DNA of 64,000 bases from Alistipes sp. (GCA_020026335.1 JAHHQO010000008.1:49828-113827), one strand, 5' to 3'; positions 7,915-16,794 are shown, numbered from the stretch's first letter. Translations and numbers: made by a program. Notes: a model not told the origin generated them from the letters alone.

Positions 7915-9006
7915 ATGAAACCCTACACAAAGAAAATTGTTCTGGAGGATGGCCGCGAGTTCTACGGTTACGGCTTCGGTGCCTCCAAGGAGACCATCAG
8001 CGAGTTGGTATTCAATACCTCGATGGTGGGCTATCAGGAGATTATGTCGGACCGCACCTATACGGGCCAGATGGTGGTGATGACCTATCCCCTCATCGGC
8101 AACTACGGTATGGCTGACGAGGACTACGAGACCAAGACCCCTTCCATCGGCGGTATGATTGTCCGTGAGTACAACGACACACCCTCCAATTTCCGATATA
8201 CAAAGACCCTTGGTGAGGTATTCGAGGAGCACAACATTCCCGGAATCTGGGGTGTCGATACCCGTGCCATCACCCGCATCATTCGCGAAGAGGGTACCCA
8301 GAAGGTAATCCTTACCGATGCCGCAACCCCCACCGCCGAGGCGTTGGAGCGTCTGCGTCAGTATGAGTTGCCCAAGAATCTGGTGGAGATAGGCAGCTGC
8401 AAGAAGAGATGGATGTCTCGCGTGCCGAACCACACCTACGATGTGGTGGCCGTCGATTGCGGTATCAAGACCAACATCGTCCGCCAGCTCAACCGTGAGG
8501 GTTGCAATGTGACGGTTGTTCCCTTCAACTCTACCGTGGAGGAGATTATGGCGTTCCGTCCCGACGGTGTGCTCATCTCCAACGGCCCGGGCAACCCCGA
8601 GGACGTGCAGCCTGTTATCGAGCTGGTGAAGGAGTTGCGCGGCAAGTTGCCCATCTTCGGTGTGGGCATGGGACATCAGATTATCGCCCTGGCCTACGGT
8701 GCCAAGAGCCGCAAGATGAAGTTCGGCCACCGTGGCAGCAACCAGCCCGTGAGAAACCTCGAGACCGGCAGAATCGAGATTACCAATCAGAACCACGGTT
8801 ATGTCATCGACCTCTCATCGCTGGAGGGTACCGACCTCGAACTGACCCACGTCAATGTCATCGACGGTACGGTCGAGGGTGTGGAGTGCAAGCGCGACAT
8901 GGTCTTCACCATGCAGTTCCACCCCGAAAATGCTATGGGCCTGCCCAAGAGCAACGAATTGTTTAAGAAGTTTACCAAAAAAATGGAGGAGCATAAAAAT
9001 GCCTAA
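7915..9006 (+). CDS. carA: Carbamoyl-phosphate synthase small subunit, glutaminase nucleophile replaced
   Basis: 363 aa. The N-terminal CPSase small-chain domain (about 1-150) contains 'LVFNTSMVGYQEIMSDRTYTGQMV', and the C-terminal class I glutamine amidotransferase domain covers about 170-355. The family normally reads G(I/V)C(L/M)GHQ at the nucleophile elbow. Here it is 'IFGVGMGHQII': residue 251, the expected catalytic Cys, is Gly (codon GGC at 8665-8667). The other triad members remain as His336 and Glu338 ('QFHPEN'). Predicted consequence: no glutamine hydrolysis, so CarB would use free ammonia, with CarA kept for structure or regulation. Mammalian CPS1 is a known parallel that has lost the same cysteine. 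It overlaps carB by 8 bases. Confidence 0.95.
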   Translation: MKPYTKKIVLEDGREFYGYGFGASKETISELVFNTSMVGYQEIMSDRTYTGQMVVMTYPLIGNYGMADEDYETKTPSIGGMIVREYNDTPSNFRYTKTLGEVFEEHNIPGIWGVDTRAITRIIREEGTQKVILTDAATPTAEALERLRQYELPKNLVEIGSCKKRWMSRVPNHTYDVVAVDCGIKTNIVRQLNREGCNVTVVPFNSTVEEIMAFRPDGVLISNGPGNPEDVQPVIELVKELRGKLPIFGVGMGHQIIALAYGAKSRKMKFGHRGSNQPVRNLETGRIEITNQNHGYVIDLSSLEGTDLELTHVNVIDGTVEGVECKRDMVFTMQFHPENAMGLPKSNELFKKFTKKMEEHKNA

Positions 9007-12000
9007 GAGACAAGATATTCACAAAGTTATGGTTATCGGCTCTGGCCCGATTGTCATTGGTCAGGCTGCCGAATTCGATTATGCCGGTACACAGGCATGT
9101 ATGGCACTGCGTGAGGAGGGTTACGAAGTGGTGTTGGTCAATTCCAACCCCGCAACCATCATGACCGATACGCACATCGCCGACAAAGTCTATATGGAGC
9201 CTCTGACGCTGGAGTATGTGGCAAAGATTATCCGCCACGAGCGTCCCGACGCCATTGTTCCCGGACTGGGTGGTCAGACGGGTCTGAATCTGGCCGTGCA
9301 GTTGGCCAAGAAGGGTATCTTGAAGGAGTGCTCCGTAGAGATTCTCGGTACTTCGTTCGAGTCTATCGAGAGAGCCGAGGACCGCGAGCTCTTCAAGGAG
9401 CTGTGCATCTCGCTCGGCGAACCGGTGCTGCCCTCCGAGGTGGCTTCCTCGATTGAGGAGTCGGTGAAGATTGCCGAGAAGATTGGTTACCCCGTAGTCT
9501 TGCGTCCGGCGTTCACCCTCGGTGGTACGGGTGGTGGTTTTGCCGACGACGAGGCAGAGTTGCGCGACATGATGCGTAACGCGCTGTCGCTCTCGCCCGT
9601 ACATCAGGTGCTCATCGAGAAGAGCATCAAGGGCTACAAGGAGATTGAGTTCGAGGTCATGCGTGACAAGAACGACACCGCCATCGCCATTTGTAGCATG
9701 GAGAATGTCGACCCCGTGGGTATCCACACCGGTGACTCCATCGTGGTTGCGCCCAGCCAGACACTCACCAACCGTGAGTATCAGATGCTGCGCGACTCGG
9801 CACTGCGTCTTATCCGCGAGCTGAAAATCGAGGGTGGTTGCAACGTCCAGTTTGCACTCGACCCCCTCTCGTTCAAATACTACCTCATCGAGGTGAACCC
9901 CCGTGTGTCGCGTTCGTCGGCTCTGGCTTCGAAGGCTTCGGGTTATCCCATCGCACGTGTGACGGCAAAGATTGCCGTGGGTCTGACCCTTGACGAGATT
10001 CGTCTGGCAAGTGTTCCCGCCAGCTTCGAGCCTTCGTTGGACTACATCGTCACCAAAGTGGCACGTTTCCCCTTCGACAAGTTCTCCGATGCCAGCAACA
10101 AGCTCGGCACTCAGATGCAGGCTACCGGTGAGGTGATGTCTATCGGCCGCACCTTCGAGGAGTCGCTGCTCAAGGCCGTACGCTCGCTGGAGACCGGCAC
10201 CTGCCACATCTACAACAAGAAATTCGACAACTGGTCGAACGACGACCTGCTGACCTATATCAAGGACGGTACCGATGACCGTATCTACGCCATCGCACAG
10301 CTCATCCGCAACCATGTGGATTTGATGCTGATTTACAACAACACCAAAATCGACATGTTCTTCCTCGAGAAGTTCAAGAACATCGTCGAGTTTGAGACCG
10401 TGGTCAAGGAGAACCCCATGAACCTCGACATTCTGCGCGAGGCCAAGAAGATGGGCTTCAGCGACAAGTTCATCGGTCAGTTGTGGGGCGTTGCGGAGTT
10501 GGATATGTACCGCCTGAGAGACAAGAACGGTATCTTCCCCGTCTACAAGATGATTGATACCTGCGCCGGAGAGTTCTCCACCTATGTTCCCTACTTCTAC
10601 TCGACCTACGAGGACGAGAACGAGTCGATTATCAGCGACAAGGAGAAGATTGTGGTGCTGGGTTCGGGTCCTATCCGTATCGGACAGGGTGTGGAGTTCG
10701 ACTACTCGACCGTACACGCCATCTGGTCTATCCGCGAGGCAGGCTATGAGGCCATCATCATCAACAACAACCCTGAGACCGTATCGACCGACTACACCAC
10801 CAGTGACAAGCTCTACTTCGAGCCGCTGATGGTCGAGGACGTGATGAACGTCATCCGCATGGAGAAGCCCAAGGCTGTGGTGGTATCGCTCGGTGGTCAG
10901 ACCGCCATCAACCTTGCAGATCCTCTGACCGAGCTGGGTGTGCCCATCATCGGTACCGACTGCGAGGCGATTCGCAACGCCGAGGACCGCGGTTGCTTCG
11001 AGAAGATTATGGAGGAGCTGGGTATTCCCCAGCCCGAGGCTGAGGCCGTGACCGACATCGAGGCCGGTGTTCGTGCCGCTGCCCGCATCGGTTATCCCGT
11101 GCTGGTGCGTCCCAGCTATGTGTTGGGTGGTCGCGCCATGCAGATTGTCTCCAACGAGGAGCGTCTGCGCCACTACTTGCAGACCGCCGTTGAGCTGAAC
11201 GCCGACCAGCCCGTGTTGGTAGACCGCTACATCATGGGTAAGGAGTTGGAGGTAGATGCCATCTGTGACGGTGAGAACGTATTTATCCCCGGTATCATGG
11301 AGCACGTCGAGCGCACGGGTATCCACTCGGGTGACTCTATCAGCGTATATCCCACCTTCAGCGTATCGCAGGCTGCCAAGGACAAGATTATCGACTACAC
11401 CGTAAGACTGGGTATGCGTATCGGCATCCGCGGTCTCTACAATATCCAGTTCATTCTCGACAAGAACGATGAGGTCTATGTCATCGAGGTGAACCCCCGT
11501 TCGTCGCGTACGGTTCCCTTCCTCTCGAAGTCGACCAACGTACCCATGGCACACATTGCCACACAGGTTATCCTGGGCAAGAAGCTCCGCGAGCTGGGCA
11601 TCACCGAGGTCTACGGCAAGGAGAAGGAGCGCTGGTATGTCAAGGCTCCTGCCTTCTCGTTCTCGAAGATTCACGGCATGGATTCCTACCTCTCGCCCGA
11701 GATGAAGTCTACGGGTGAGGCCATCGGTTACGATGACAAGCTCACACGTGCCCTCTACAAGGCATTGCAGGCTACCGGCATGAACGTATCGAACTACGGT
11801 ACCATTCTGGTGACCATCGCCGACAAGGACAAGGAGGAGGCGCTGCCGCTGGTACGCCGCTTCTACGAGTTGGGCTTCAACATCGAGGCAACCACCGGTA
11901 CGGCAAACTTCCTGCGCGAGAAGGGTATCCGCACCCGCACCCGCAAGAAGTTGAGCGAGGGCAGCACCGACATCCTCGACGCTCTGCGTCAGGGTCACGT

Positions 12001-12181
12001 CAGCTATGTGATTAACACCATCGACATCAACCAGCACAACACCCGTCTGGACGGTTACGAGATTCGCCGCACGGCAGTCGAGAACAACGTGACGGTGTTC
12101 ACCGCGCTGGAGACTGTGAAGGTGTTGCTCGATGTTTTGGAGGAGATTACCCTCCGTGTATCGACCATTGATGCGAAATAA
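8999..12181 (+). CDS. carB: Carbamoyl-phosphate synthase large subunit
   Basis: 1060 aa, standard length. It forms carbamoyl phosphate from bicarbonate, ammonia and two ATP. The two homologous halves are clear: 'VMVIGSGPIVIGQAAEFDYAG' opens the first and 'IVVLGSGPIRIGQGVEFDYS' the second. Both ATP-grasp domains show 'EVNPRVSRSSALASK' and 'EVNPRSSRTVPFLSK'. The C-terminal allosteric MGS-like domain (about 930-1060) is present with 'TTGTANFLREKG'. The start at 8999 (MPKRQDIHK) is chosen because it matches family N-termini and overlaps carA by 8 bases; the reading frame is open further upstream within carA. TAATG joins it to pyrK. Confidence 0.97.
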   Translation: MPKRQDIHKVMVIGSGPIVIGQAAEFDYAGTQACMALREEGYEVVLVNSNPATIMTDTHIADKVYMEPLTLEYVAKIIRHERPDAIVPGLGGQTGLNLAVQLAKKGILKECSVEILGTSFESIERAEDRELFKELCISLGEPVLPSEVASSIEESVKIAEKIGYPVVLRPAFTLGGTGGGFADDEAELRDMMRNALSLSPVHQVLIEKSIKGYKEIEFEVMRDKNDTAIAICSMENVDPVGIHTGDSIVVAPSQTLTNREYQMLRDSALRLIRELKIEGGCNVQFALDPLSFKYYLIEVNPRVSRSSALASKASGYPIARVTAKIAVGLTLDEIRLASVPASFEPSLDYIVTKVARFPFDKFSDASNKLGTQMQATGEVMSIGRTFEESLLKAVRSLETGTCHIYNKKFDNWSNDDLLTYIKDGTDDRIYAIAQLIRNHVDLMLIYNNTKIDMFFLEKFKNIVEFETVVKENPMNLDILREAKKMGFSDKFIGQLWGVAELDMYRLRDKNGIFPVYKMIDTCAGEFSTYVPYFYSTYEDENESIISDKEKIVVLGSGPIRIGQGVEFDYSTVHAIWSIREAGYEAIIINNNPETVSTDYTTSDKLYFEPLMVEDVMNVIRMEKPKAVVVSLGGQTAINLADPLTELGVPIIGTDCEAIRNAEDRGCFEKIMEELGIPQPEAEAVTDIEAGVRAAARIGYPVLVRPSYVLGGRAMQIVSNEERLRHYLQTAVELNADQPVLVDRYIMGKELEVDAICDGENVFIPGIMEHVERTGIHSGDSISVYPTFSVSQAAKDKIIDYTVRLGMRIGIRGLYNIQFILDKNDEVYVIEVNPRSSRTVPFLSKSTNVPMAHIATQVILGKKLRELGITEVYGKEKERWYVKAPAFSFSKIHGMDSYLSPEMKSTGEAIGYDDKLTRALYKALQATGMNVSNYGTILVTIADKDKEEALPLVRRFYELGFNIEATTGTANFLREKGIRTRTRKKLSEGSTDILDALRQGHVSYVINTIDINQHNTRLDGYEIRRTAVENNVTVFTALETVKVLLDVLEEITLRVSTIDAK

Positions 12182-12921
12182 TGTACAAGAACGATATTTA
12201 TAAAATAGTAAAGAACGAACCACTTACTGATTCCGTGTGGCGCATGATTCTGGAGGGTGACACCCAATGGATTGTGCGTCCGGGACAGTTTGTCAACATC
12301 GCGCTCGAGGGCAAGTACCTTCGCCGTCCCATCTCCGTGTCGGATTACGACGAGAAGAGCATTACCTTAATCTATAAGGTGGTGGGCGAGGGTACCTTGC
12401 AGATGAGCCGTATGCACGAGGGAGAGACCCTCGATTTGCTCACCGGTCTGGGTAACGGCTTCTGGCTGACGGACAAATGCCACAAGGCACTGTTGGTGGG
12501 TGGCGGAGTGGGAGTACCTCCCCTCTACAACCTGGCCAAGACCCTGCTGGCGGCAGGCAGCGAGGTGTCGGTGGTGCTGGGTTTCAACACCCGTGAGGAG
12601 CTGTTCTACGAGGAGGAGTTCCGCCGTCTGGGTTGTCGTGTCGAGGTATCGACCGTCGACGGCTCTTACGGAGTGAAGGGTTTTGTGACCACCGCCATCA
12701 AGGAGAAGGCCATCGACTTCGACTACTTCTACTCGTGTGGTCCTCTGCCCATGCTCAAGGCCCTGTCCGATGCTGTGGAGCAGGACGGCCAACTTTCGTT
12801 CGAGGAGCGTATGGGCTGCGGCTTCGGCGCATGTATGGGATGTTCGTGTAAAACCAAATACGGCAACAAACGCATCTGCAAAGATGGTCCCGTATTGGAG
12901 AAAGGAGAGGTGATATGGTAG
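12181..12921 (+). CDS. pyrK: Dihydroorotate dehydrogenase electron transfer subunit
   Basis: 246 aa iron-sulfur flavoprotein. It accepts electrons from PyrD and passes them to NAD+. The FAD-binding segment 'LRRPISVSDYD' is near residue 41, and the NAD-binding 'LLVGGGVGVPPLYNLAKTLL' near 103. The C-terminal [2Fe-2S] cysteines lie in 'GCGFGACMGCSCKTKY..ICKDGPV'. All are consistent with a type 1B (PyrD/PyrK) enzyme. The start codon overlaps the carB stop (TAATG), and the 3' end overlaps pyrD by 7 bases, so the subunits are probably made in balanced amounts. Confidence 0.95.
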   Translation: MYKNDIYKIVKNEPLTDSVWRMILEGDTQWIVRPGQFVNIALEGKYLRRPISVSDYDEKSITLIYKVVGEGTLQMSRMHEGETLDLLTGLGNGFWLTDKCHKALLVGGGVGVPPLYNLAKTLLAAGSEVSVVLGFNTREELFYEEEFRRLGCRVEVSTVDGSYGVKGFVTTAIKEKAIDFDYFYSCGPLPMLKALSDAVEQDGQLSFEERMGCGFGACMGCSCKTKYGNKRICKDGPVLEKGEVIW

Positions 12922-13826
12922 ATACTTCGGTCGTATTGAGCGGTTTGAAGCTCGACAACCCCGTTATCCCCGCCAGCGGTACGTTCGGCTACGGTAACGA
13001 ATTCAAGGACTTCTACGACATCAACATTCTGGGCTCGTTCTCCTTCAAGGGAACTACACGCGATGCCCGTTTCGGCAACCCCACACCCCGTATCGCGGAG
13101 TGCACTTCGGGTATGATTAACGCCGTGGGTCTGCAAAATCCGGGTATCGATGCCGTCATCGCGGAGGAGCTGCCCCGTCTGAAGACCTTTTTCCACAAGC
13201 CGGTGATTGCCAACATTTCGGGCTTCTCGGTGGAGGAGTATGCTTACTGCTGCGAGAAAATCGACAAGGAGGAGCAGGTGGGGCTCATCGAGGTGAATGT
13301 CTCGTGTCCCAACGTGCGTCACGGCGGTATGTCGTTCGGTACATGTCCCGAGGCGGCTGCCGAGGTGACCCGCGCCGTGAAGGCCGTGACCACCAAACCT
13401 GTCTACATCAAACTCTCGCCCAACGTGACCGACATCGTGTCGATTGCCAAGGCGTGCGAGGAGGCAGGTGCCGACGGTCTGTGCCTGATTAACACCATGC
13501 TGGGCATGAGGGTCGATTTGAAACGCCGCCGTCCGGTCATCGCCAACACCATGGGCGGTTTCTCGGGTGCTGCCATCTTCCCCGTGGCGGTGAGAATGGT
13601 CTATCAGGTGGCCAAGGCTTGCAATATCCCCGTCATCGGTTGCGGTGGCGTGCATACGGCCAAGGACGTCATCGAGATGATGATGGCCGGTGCTACGGCT
13701 GTCGAGGTGGGTGCCGCCAATCTGGTGAACCCCTACGCCTCGAAAGAGATTGTCGAGACGCTGCCCATAGAGATGGAGAAGCTCGGTATCGACAAGTTGA
13801 GCGATATTATCGGAGTGGTGGAGTAG
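12915..13826 (+). CDS. pyrD: Dihydroorotate dehydrogenase catalytic subunit, type 1B
   Basis: 303 aa FMN-dependent TIM barrel oxidising dihydroorotate to orotate in the cytoplasm. The catalytic-base cysteine of class 1B enzymes lies in 'IEVNVSCPNVRHGG' near residue 130. The N-terminal 'NPVIPASGTFGYG' and the FMN phosphate-binding 'VIGCGGVHTAKDVIEMMMAGATAVEVG' near residue 240 are typical. The presence of PyrK just upstream confirms type 1B. It is followed by a 44-base gap to the small membrane protein gene. Confidence 0.96.
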   Translation: MVDTSVVLSGLKLDNPVIPASGTFGYGNEFKDFYDINILGSFSFKGTTRDARFGNPTPRIAECTSGMINAVGLQNPGIDAVIAEELPRLKTFFHKPVIANISGFSVEEYAYCCEKIDKEEQVGLIEVNVSCPNVRHGGMSFGTCPEAAAEVTRAVKAVTTKPVYIKLSPNVTDIVSIAKACEEAGADGLCLINTMLGMRVDLKRRRPVIANTMGGFSGAAIFPVAVRMVYQVAKACNIPVIGCGGVHTAKDVIEMMMAGATAVEVGAANLVNPYASKEIVETLPIEMEKLGIDKLSDIIGVVE

Positions 13827-13870
13827 CGTACTCCGCCCGAGGTTACGAATACTTAAAAAAACACAGAACG

Positions 13871-14128
13871 ATGTACGAAAGATTTCTCAGAGGGTGGCTG
13901 ATGTTCCTCCTGGCTCTGACCGGCGTGATGGTCATCGCGTTCGAAATCTGGAGCAAACGTCATATGTATGTTTGGGACTTCCTGTATCTGGCTGGCTACC
14001 TCCCCTTTGTGGTGGCGTGGTTCCGCCGTGCGAAGAAGGAGGAGAACGAGAGTTGGGCGAAAGTGCTCTTTGGAGGATTGGTGGTCATCGTGGTGGCCAC
14101 TGTGGTGAAATATTTGTGGTCGCTCTGA
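13871..14128 (+). CDS. Small membrane protein inside the pyr operon
   Basis: 85 aa, unknown family. Three hydrophobic stretches are visible: about residues 8-26 (LMFLLALTGVMVIAFEI), 35-48 (VWDFLYLAGYLPFVVAW) and 65-82 (VLFGGLVVIVVATVVKYL), separated by short charged loops including RRAKKEENE. This suggests an integral inner-membrane protein with two or three spans. It starts ATG TAC GAA at 13871, 44 bases after pyrD, and ends 41 bases before pyrF, on the same strand. It therefore sits in the operon without being any known pyrimidine enzyme. It could be a lineage-specific passenger. No function is assigned. Confidence 0.75.
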   Translation: MYERFLRGWLMFLLALTGVMVIAFEIWSKRHMYVWDFLYLAGYLPFVVAWFRRAKKEENESWAKVLFGGLVVIVVATVVKYLWSL

Positions 14129-14169
14129 AATATGACAAAACAATTCATAGTATAGTAAATAGTAAAGTG

Positions 14170-14877
14170 ATGAAACACGATGTGATTATAGCCTGCGACT
14201 TCAAGTCGGCAGAGGATACATTCAAGTTCCTCGACCTGTTCAAGGACGAGGAGCGCAAGCCCTTTCTGAAAATCGGTATGGAGTTGTTCTACGCCGAGGG
14301 CCCCTCGATTGTAAGAGAAATCAAGCGCCGCGGCCACAAGATTTTCCTCGACCTGAAGTTGCACGATATTCCCAACACGGTGAAGAAGGCGATGATGGTC
14401 CTCTCGCGTTTGGATGTCGATATGTGTAATGTCCACGCTGCCGGTACCATCGACATGATGCGTGCTGCACTGGAGGGTCTGACCCGTGAGGACGGCACAC
14501 GCCCCCTGCTCATTGCCGTGACACAGCTCACCTCGACCAGCGAGGAGCGTATGCGCAACGAGCTGCTTATCAACGCTTCGATTAACGACACCATCGTCAA
14601 GTACGCACAGAACACTCGTGAGGCAGGTCTCGACGGCGTTGTTTGCTCTCCTCTGGAGGCAGGCATGGTTCACGAGGCTTGCGGTAAGGAGTTCCTGACC
14701 ATCACTCCCGGTGTCCGCTTCGCCGATGGTGCGGTGGGCGACCAGGTGAGAGTCACCACTCCGGCACGTGCGCGTGAAATCGGTTCGGACTTCATTGTCG
14801 TGGGTCGTCCCGTCACTCAGGCCGAAGATCCCGTTGCGGCATACCGCCGTTGCGTGAAGGAGTTCCTCGGCGAATAA
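14170..14877 (+). CDS. pyrF: Orotidine 5'-phosphate decarboxylase
   Basis: 235 aa. It decarboxylates OMP to UMP, the last step of the pathway. The catalytic charge network is seen in 'FLDLKLHDIPNTVKKAM' (D-x-K-x-x-D motif, near residue 59), with an upstream Lys in 'FLKIGMELFY'. The phosphate-binding end 'SDFIVVGRPVTQAEDP' is near residue 205. Length and motifs fit the short bacterial type, not the long PyrF form found in some bacteria. The ATG at 14170 is chosen over upstream in-frame codons because the protein then starts MKHDVIIACDF, as in relatives. Confidence 0.96.
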   Translation: MKHDVIIACDFKSAEDTFKFLDLFKDEERKPFLKIGMELFYAEGPSIVREIKRRGHKIFLDLKLHDIPNTVKKAMMVLSRLDVDMCNVHAAGTIDMMRAALEGLTREDGTRPLLIAVTQLTSTSEERMRNELLINASINDTIVKYAQNTREAGLDGVVCSPLEAGMVHEACGKEFLTITPGVRFADGAVGDQVRVTTPARAREIGSDFIVVGRPVTQAEDPVAAYRRCVKEFLGE

Positions 14878-14883
14878 ATCACA

Positions 14884-14944
14884 GCGGGGGGGCGAACGAA
14901 AACCTCCCGTGGGGAATGTCCTTTAGAAAAGAGGACTGTACCCC
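14884..14944 (+). other. Tandem hairpins between pyrF and pyrE
   Basis: Two adjacent stems are possible: 14885-14891 with 14903-14909 (7 bp, one G-T), and 14918-14924 with 14930-14936 (7 bp, 5-base loop) enclosed by GGGG/CCCC (14911-14914 and 14941-14944). No T-tract follows, so termination is unlikely. They may mark mRNA processing or stability. Confidence 0.45.
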
Positions 14945-14982
14945 GAAAGAATCAGATTACAGATTTTGGTATATAAATTAAG

Positions 14983-15624
14983 ATGAAGAACATGGAAAGA
15001 GAAATAGCTAAAGACCTGCTTTCGATTGGAGCAGTATTCTTGCGTCCCGAAGAGCCGTTCACATGGGCAAGCGGTATCAAAAGCCCTATCTATTGCGACA
15101 ACCGTCTGACACTCACCGCCGTAGAGGTGCGTAAGCATGTTGAGGCAGGCCTGGCAGAGGTCGTACGCCAGAAGTTCCCCGAGGCAGAGGTGCTGATGGG
15201 TACTTCGACAGCAGGTATCGCTCATGCGGCCATCACCGCTACCATTCTCGACCTGCCGATGGGTTACGTACGTTCGGGTTCGAAGGACCACGGCCGTCAG
15301 AACCGTATCGAGGGTAAGCTGGAGAAGGGCCAGAAGGTCGTAGTTATCGAGGACTTGATTTCGACCGGCGGTTCGTGCATCGATGTTGTCGAGGCATTGC
15401 GCGAGGCAGGTGCCGATGTGTTGGGTGTGGCTTCAATCTTCACCTACGGCATGCAGAAGGGTCTCGACCGTCTGGCTGCCGCTCATGTCACCAACTACAG
15501 CCTCTCGAACCTCGACGCTCTGGTTGAGGTGGCTGCCGAGGAGGGTTACATCAAGGCCGAGGACAAGGCACGCCTGTTGCAGTTCCGCAACAATCCTTCC
15601 GACGAGAGCTGGATGAACAAATAA
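14983..15624 (+). CDS. pyrE: Orotate phosphoribosyltransferase
   Basis: 213 aa type I phosphoribosyltransferase joining orotate and PRPP to give OMP. The PRPP-binding loop is seen as 'VVVIEDLISTGGSCIDVVEAL' near residue 119, with the catalytic flexible-loop lysines and His in 'SGSKDHGRQNRIEG' near residue 98. The orotate-side start 'FTWASGIKSPIYCDNR' is typical. Two possible Met starts (14983 and 14992) are close together. It lies 105 bases after pyrF, the widest gap within the operon, and that gap holds tandem hairpins. Confidence 0.95.
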   Translation: MKNMEREIAKDLLSIGAVFLRPEEPFTWASGIKSPIYCDNRLTLTAVEVRKHVEAGLAEVVRQKFPEAEVLMGTSTAGIAHAAITATILDLPMGYVRSGSKDHGRQNRIEGKLEKGQKVVVIEDLISTGGSCIDVVEALREAGADVLGVASIFTYGMQKGLDRLAAAHVTNYSLSNLDALVEVAAEEGYIKAEDKARLLQFRNNPSDESWMNK

Positions 15625-15652
15625 TTCACAATATTAGAGTAGAATAAGACAT

Positions 15653-16741
15653 ATGCGTCATTTGATTGACCCCACAGACCTCACTGTCAAGGAGATAGAT
15701 GAGATTTTGGCATTGGCTGAGGATATTATTGCCAACCGTGCAAAATATAGCGAAGCATTGAAGGGCAAAAAGCTGGCAACGCTTTTTTATGAGCCTTCGA
15801 CCCGTACTCGTTTGAGTTTCACTTCGGCCATGCTGGAGTTGGGGGGACAGGTTATCGGATTCTCCGATGCAAATTCATCATCGGCATTCAAGGGTGAGAC
15901 CGTGGCCGACACCGTGAGAGTGATTCGTTGCTTCGCGGACATCATCGCCATGCGTCACTACAAGGAGGGAGCACCCCTCGTGGCTTCGCAGTATGCGGGT
16001 ATTCCCGTCATCAACGCCGGCGACGGCAGCCATGCGCACCCCACACAGACGCTGACCGACCTGCTGACCATCAAACGCGAAAAGGGTCACTTCGACAATC
16101 TGACCGTGGGCTTCTGCGGCGATTTGAAGTTCGGCCGTACCGTTCATTCGCTCATCAAGGCACTCTCGCGCTACACGGGTATCAAGGTGATTCTCATCTC
16201 GCCCGAGGAGCTGCGCCTGCCCGACTATATGTTGCACGAGATGGCGGACAACTCCAATCTGGAGTTCCGCGAGGTGCGCACCATGGAGGAGGTGATGCCC
16301 GAGTTGGACGTACTCTACATGACCCGTGTACAGAAGGAGCGTTTCCTCGACGACGAGGAGTTCGACCGTGTGAAGGACAGCTTTGTCCTCGACCCCGAGA
16401 AGTTGCTCACCGCCAAGAAGGATATGATTATCCTCCACCCCCTGCCGCGTATCAACGAGATTACGCGCTCGGTGGACAACGACCCCCGTGCGGCATACTT
16501 CCGCCAGGTGGAGAACGGCAAGTTTGTGCGTATGGCTCTGATTTACACCCTGCTCAAGTGGGCAGACGAGAACAAGCCTTTCGAGCATACACCCGTCTTC
16601 AACGAGGAGTATGTCATCAGTGACGACCTGCGTTGTGGCAACCACAGCTGCATCTCGACCACCGAGGACGTAGACCACATTTTCCGCAAGGGTAGTGACG
16701 GTGTGTGCCGCTGTGCATACTGCGAGGCAAAGGCCAAATAG
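15653..16741 (+). CDS. pyrB: Aspartate carbamoyltransferase with fused PyrI-like zinc domain
   Basis: 362 aa; PyrB is usually about 305-311. Residues 1-310 are a complete catalytic chain with 'FYEPSTRTRLSF' (carbamoyl-phosphate loop), 'GDGSHAHPTQTL' and 'HPLPRINEI'. The added C-terminal part contains 'CGNHSCIS' then 'CRCAYCEAK', placing Cys328, Cys333, Cys354 and Cys357 like the C-x4-C...C-x2-C zinc ligands of the E. coli regulatory chain PyrI ('CPNSNCIS'...'CKYCE'). The nucleotide-binding half of PyrI is absent, and no separate pyrI lies in this operon. It makes N-carbamoyl-aspartate. Inference: the zinc domain may help assemble trimers or dimers of trimers, without ATP/CTP control. It is the last gene of the pyr operon; no strong terminator follows. 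Confidence 0.96.
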   Translation: MRHLIDPTDLTVKEIDEILALAEDIIANRAKYSEALKGKKLATLFYEPSTRTRLSFTSAMLELGGQVIGFSDANSSSAFKGETVADTVRVIRCFADIIAMRHYKEGAPLVASQYAGIPVINAGDGSHAHPTQTLTDLLTIKREKGHFDNLTVGFCGDLKFGRTVHSLIKALSRYTGIKVILISPEELRLPDYMLHEMADNSNLEFREVRTMEEVMPELDVLYMTRVQKERFLDDEEFDRVKDSFVLDPEKLLTAKKDMIILHPLPRINEITRSVDNDPRAAYFRQVENGKFVRMALIYTLLKWADENKPFEHTPVFNEEYVISDDLRCGNHSCISTTEDVDHIFRKGSDGVCRCAYCEAKAK

Positions 16742-16794
16742 CACACTTTTGTGAAAATGTCAATAACTTGTCAATAGATATTCCGTTTTCAATT

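Noticed and set aside
8972..12223. 1083-codon open frame on the minus strand opposite carB
   Set aside because: It is a mirror frame produced by codon bias of carB: the protein has no recognisable domain and a strange His/Leu/Val-rich composition, whereas the plus strand gives a full-length CarB.
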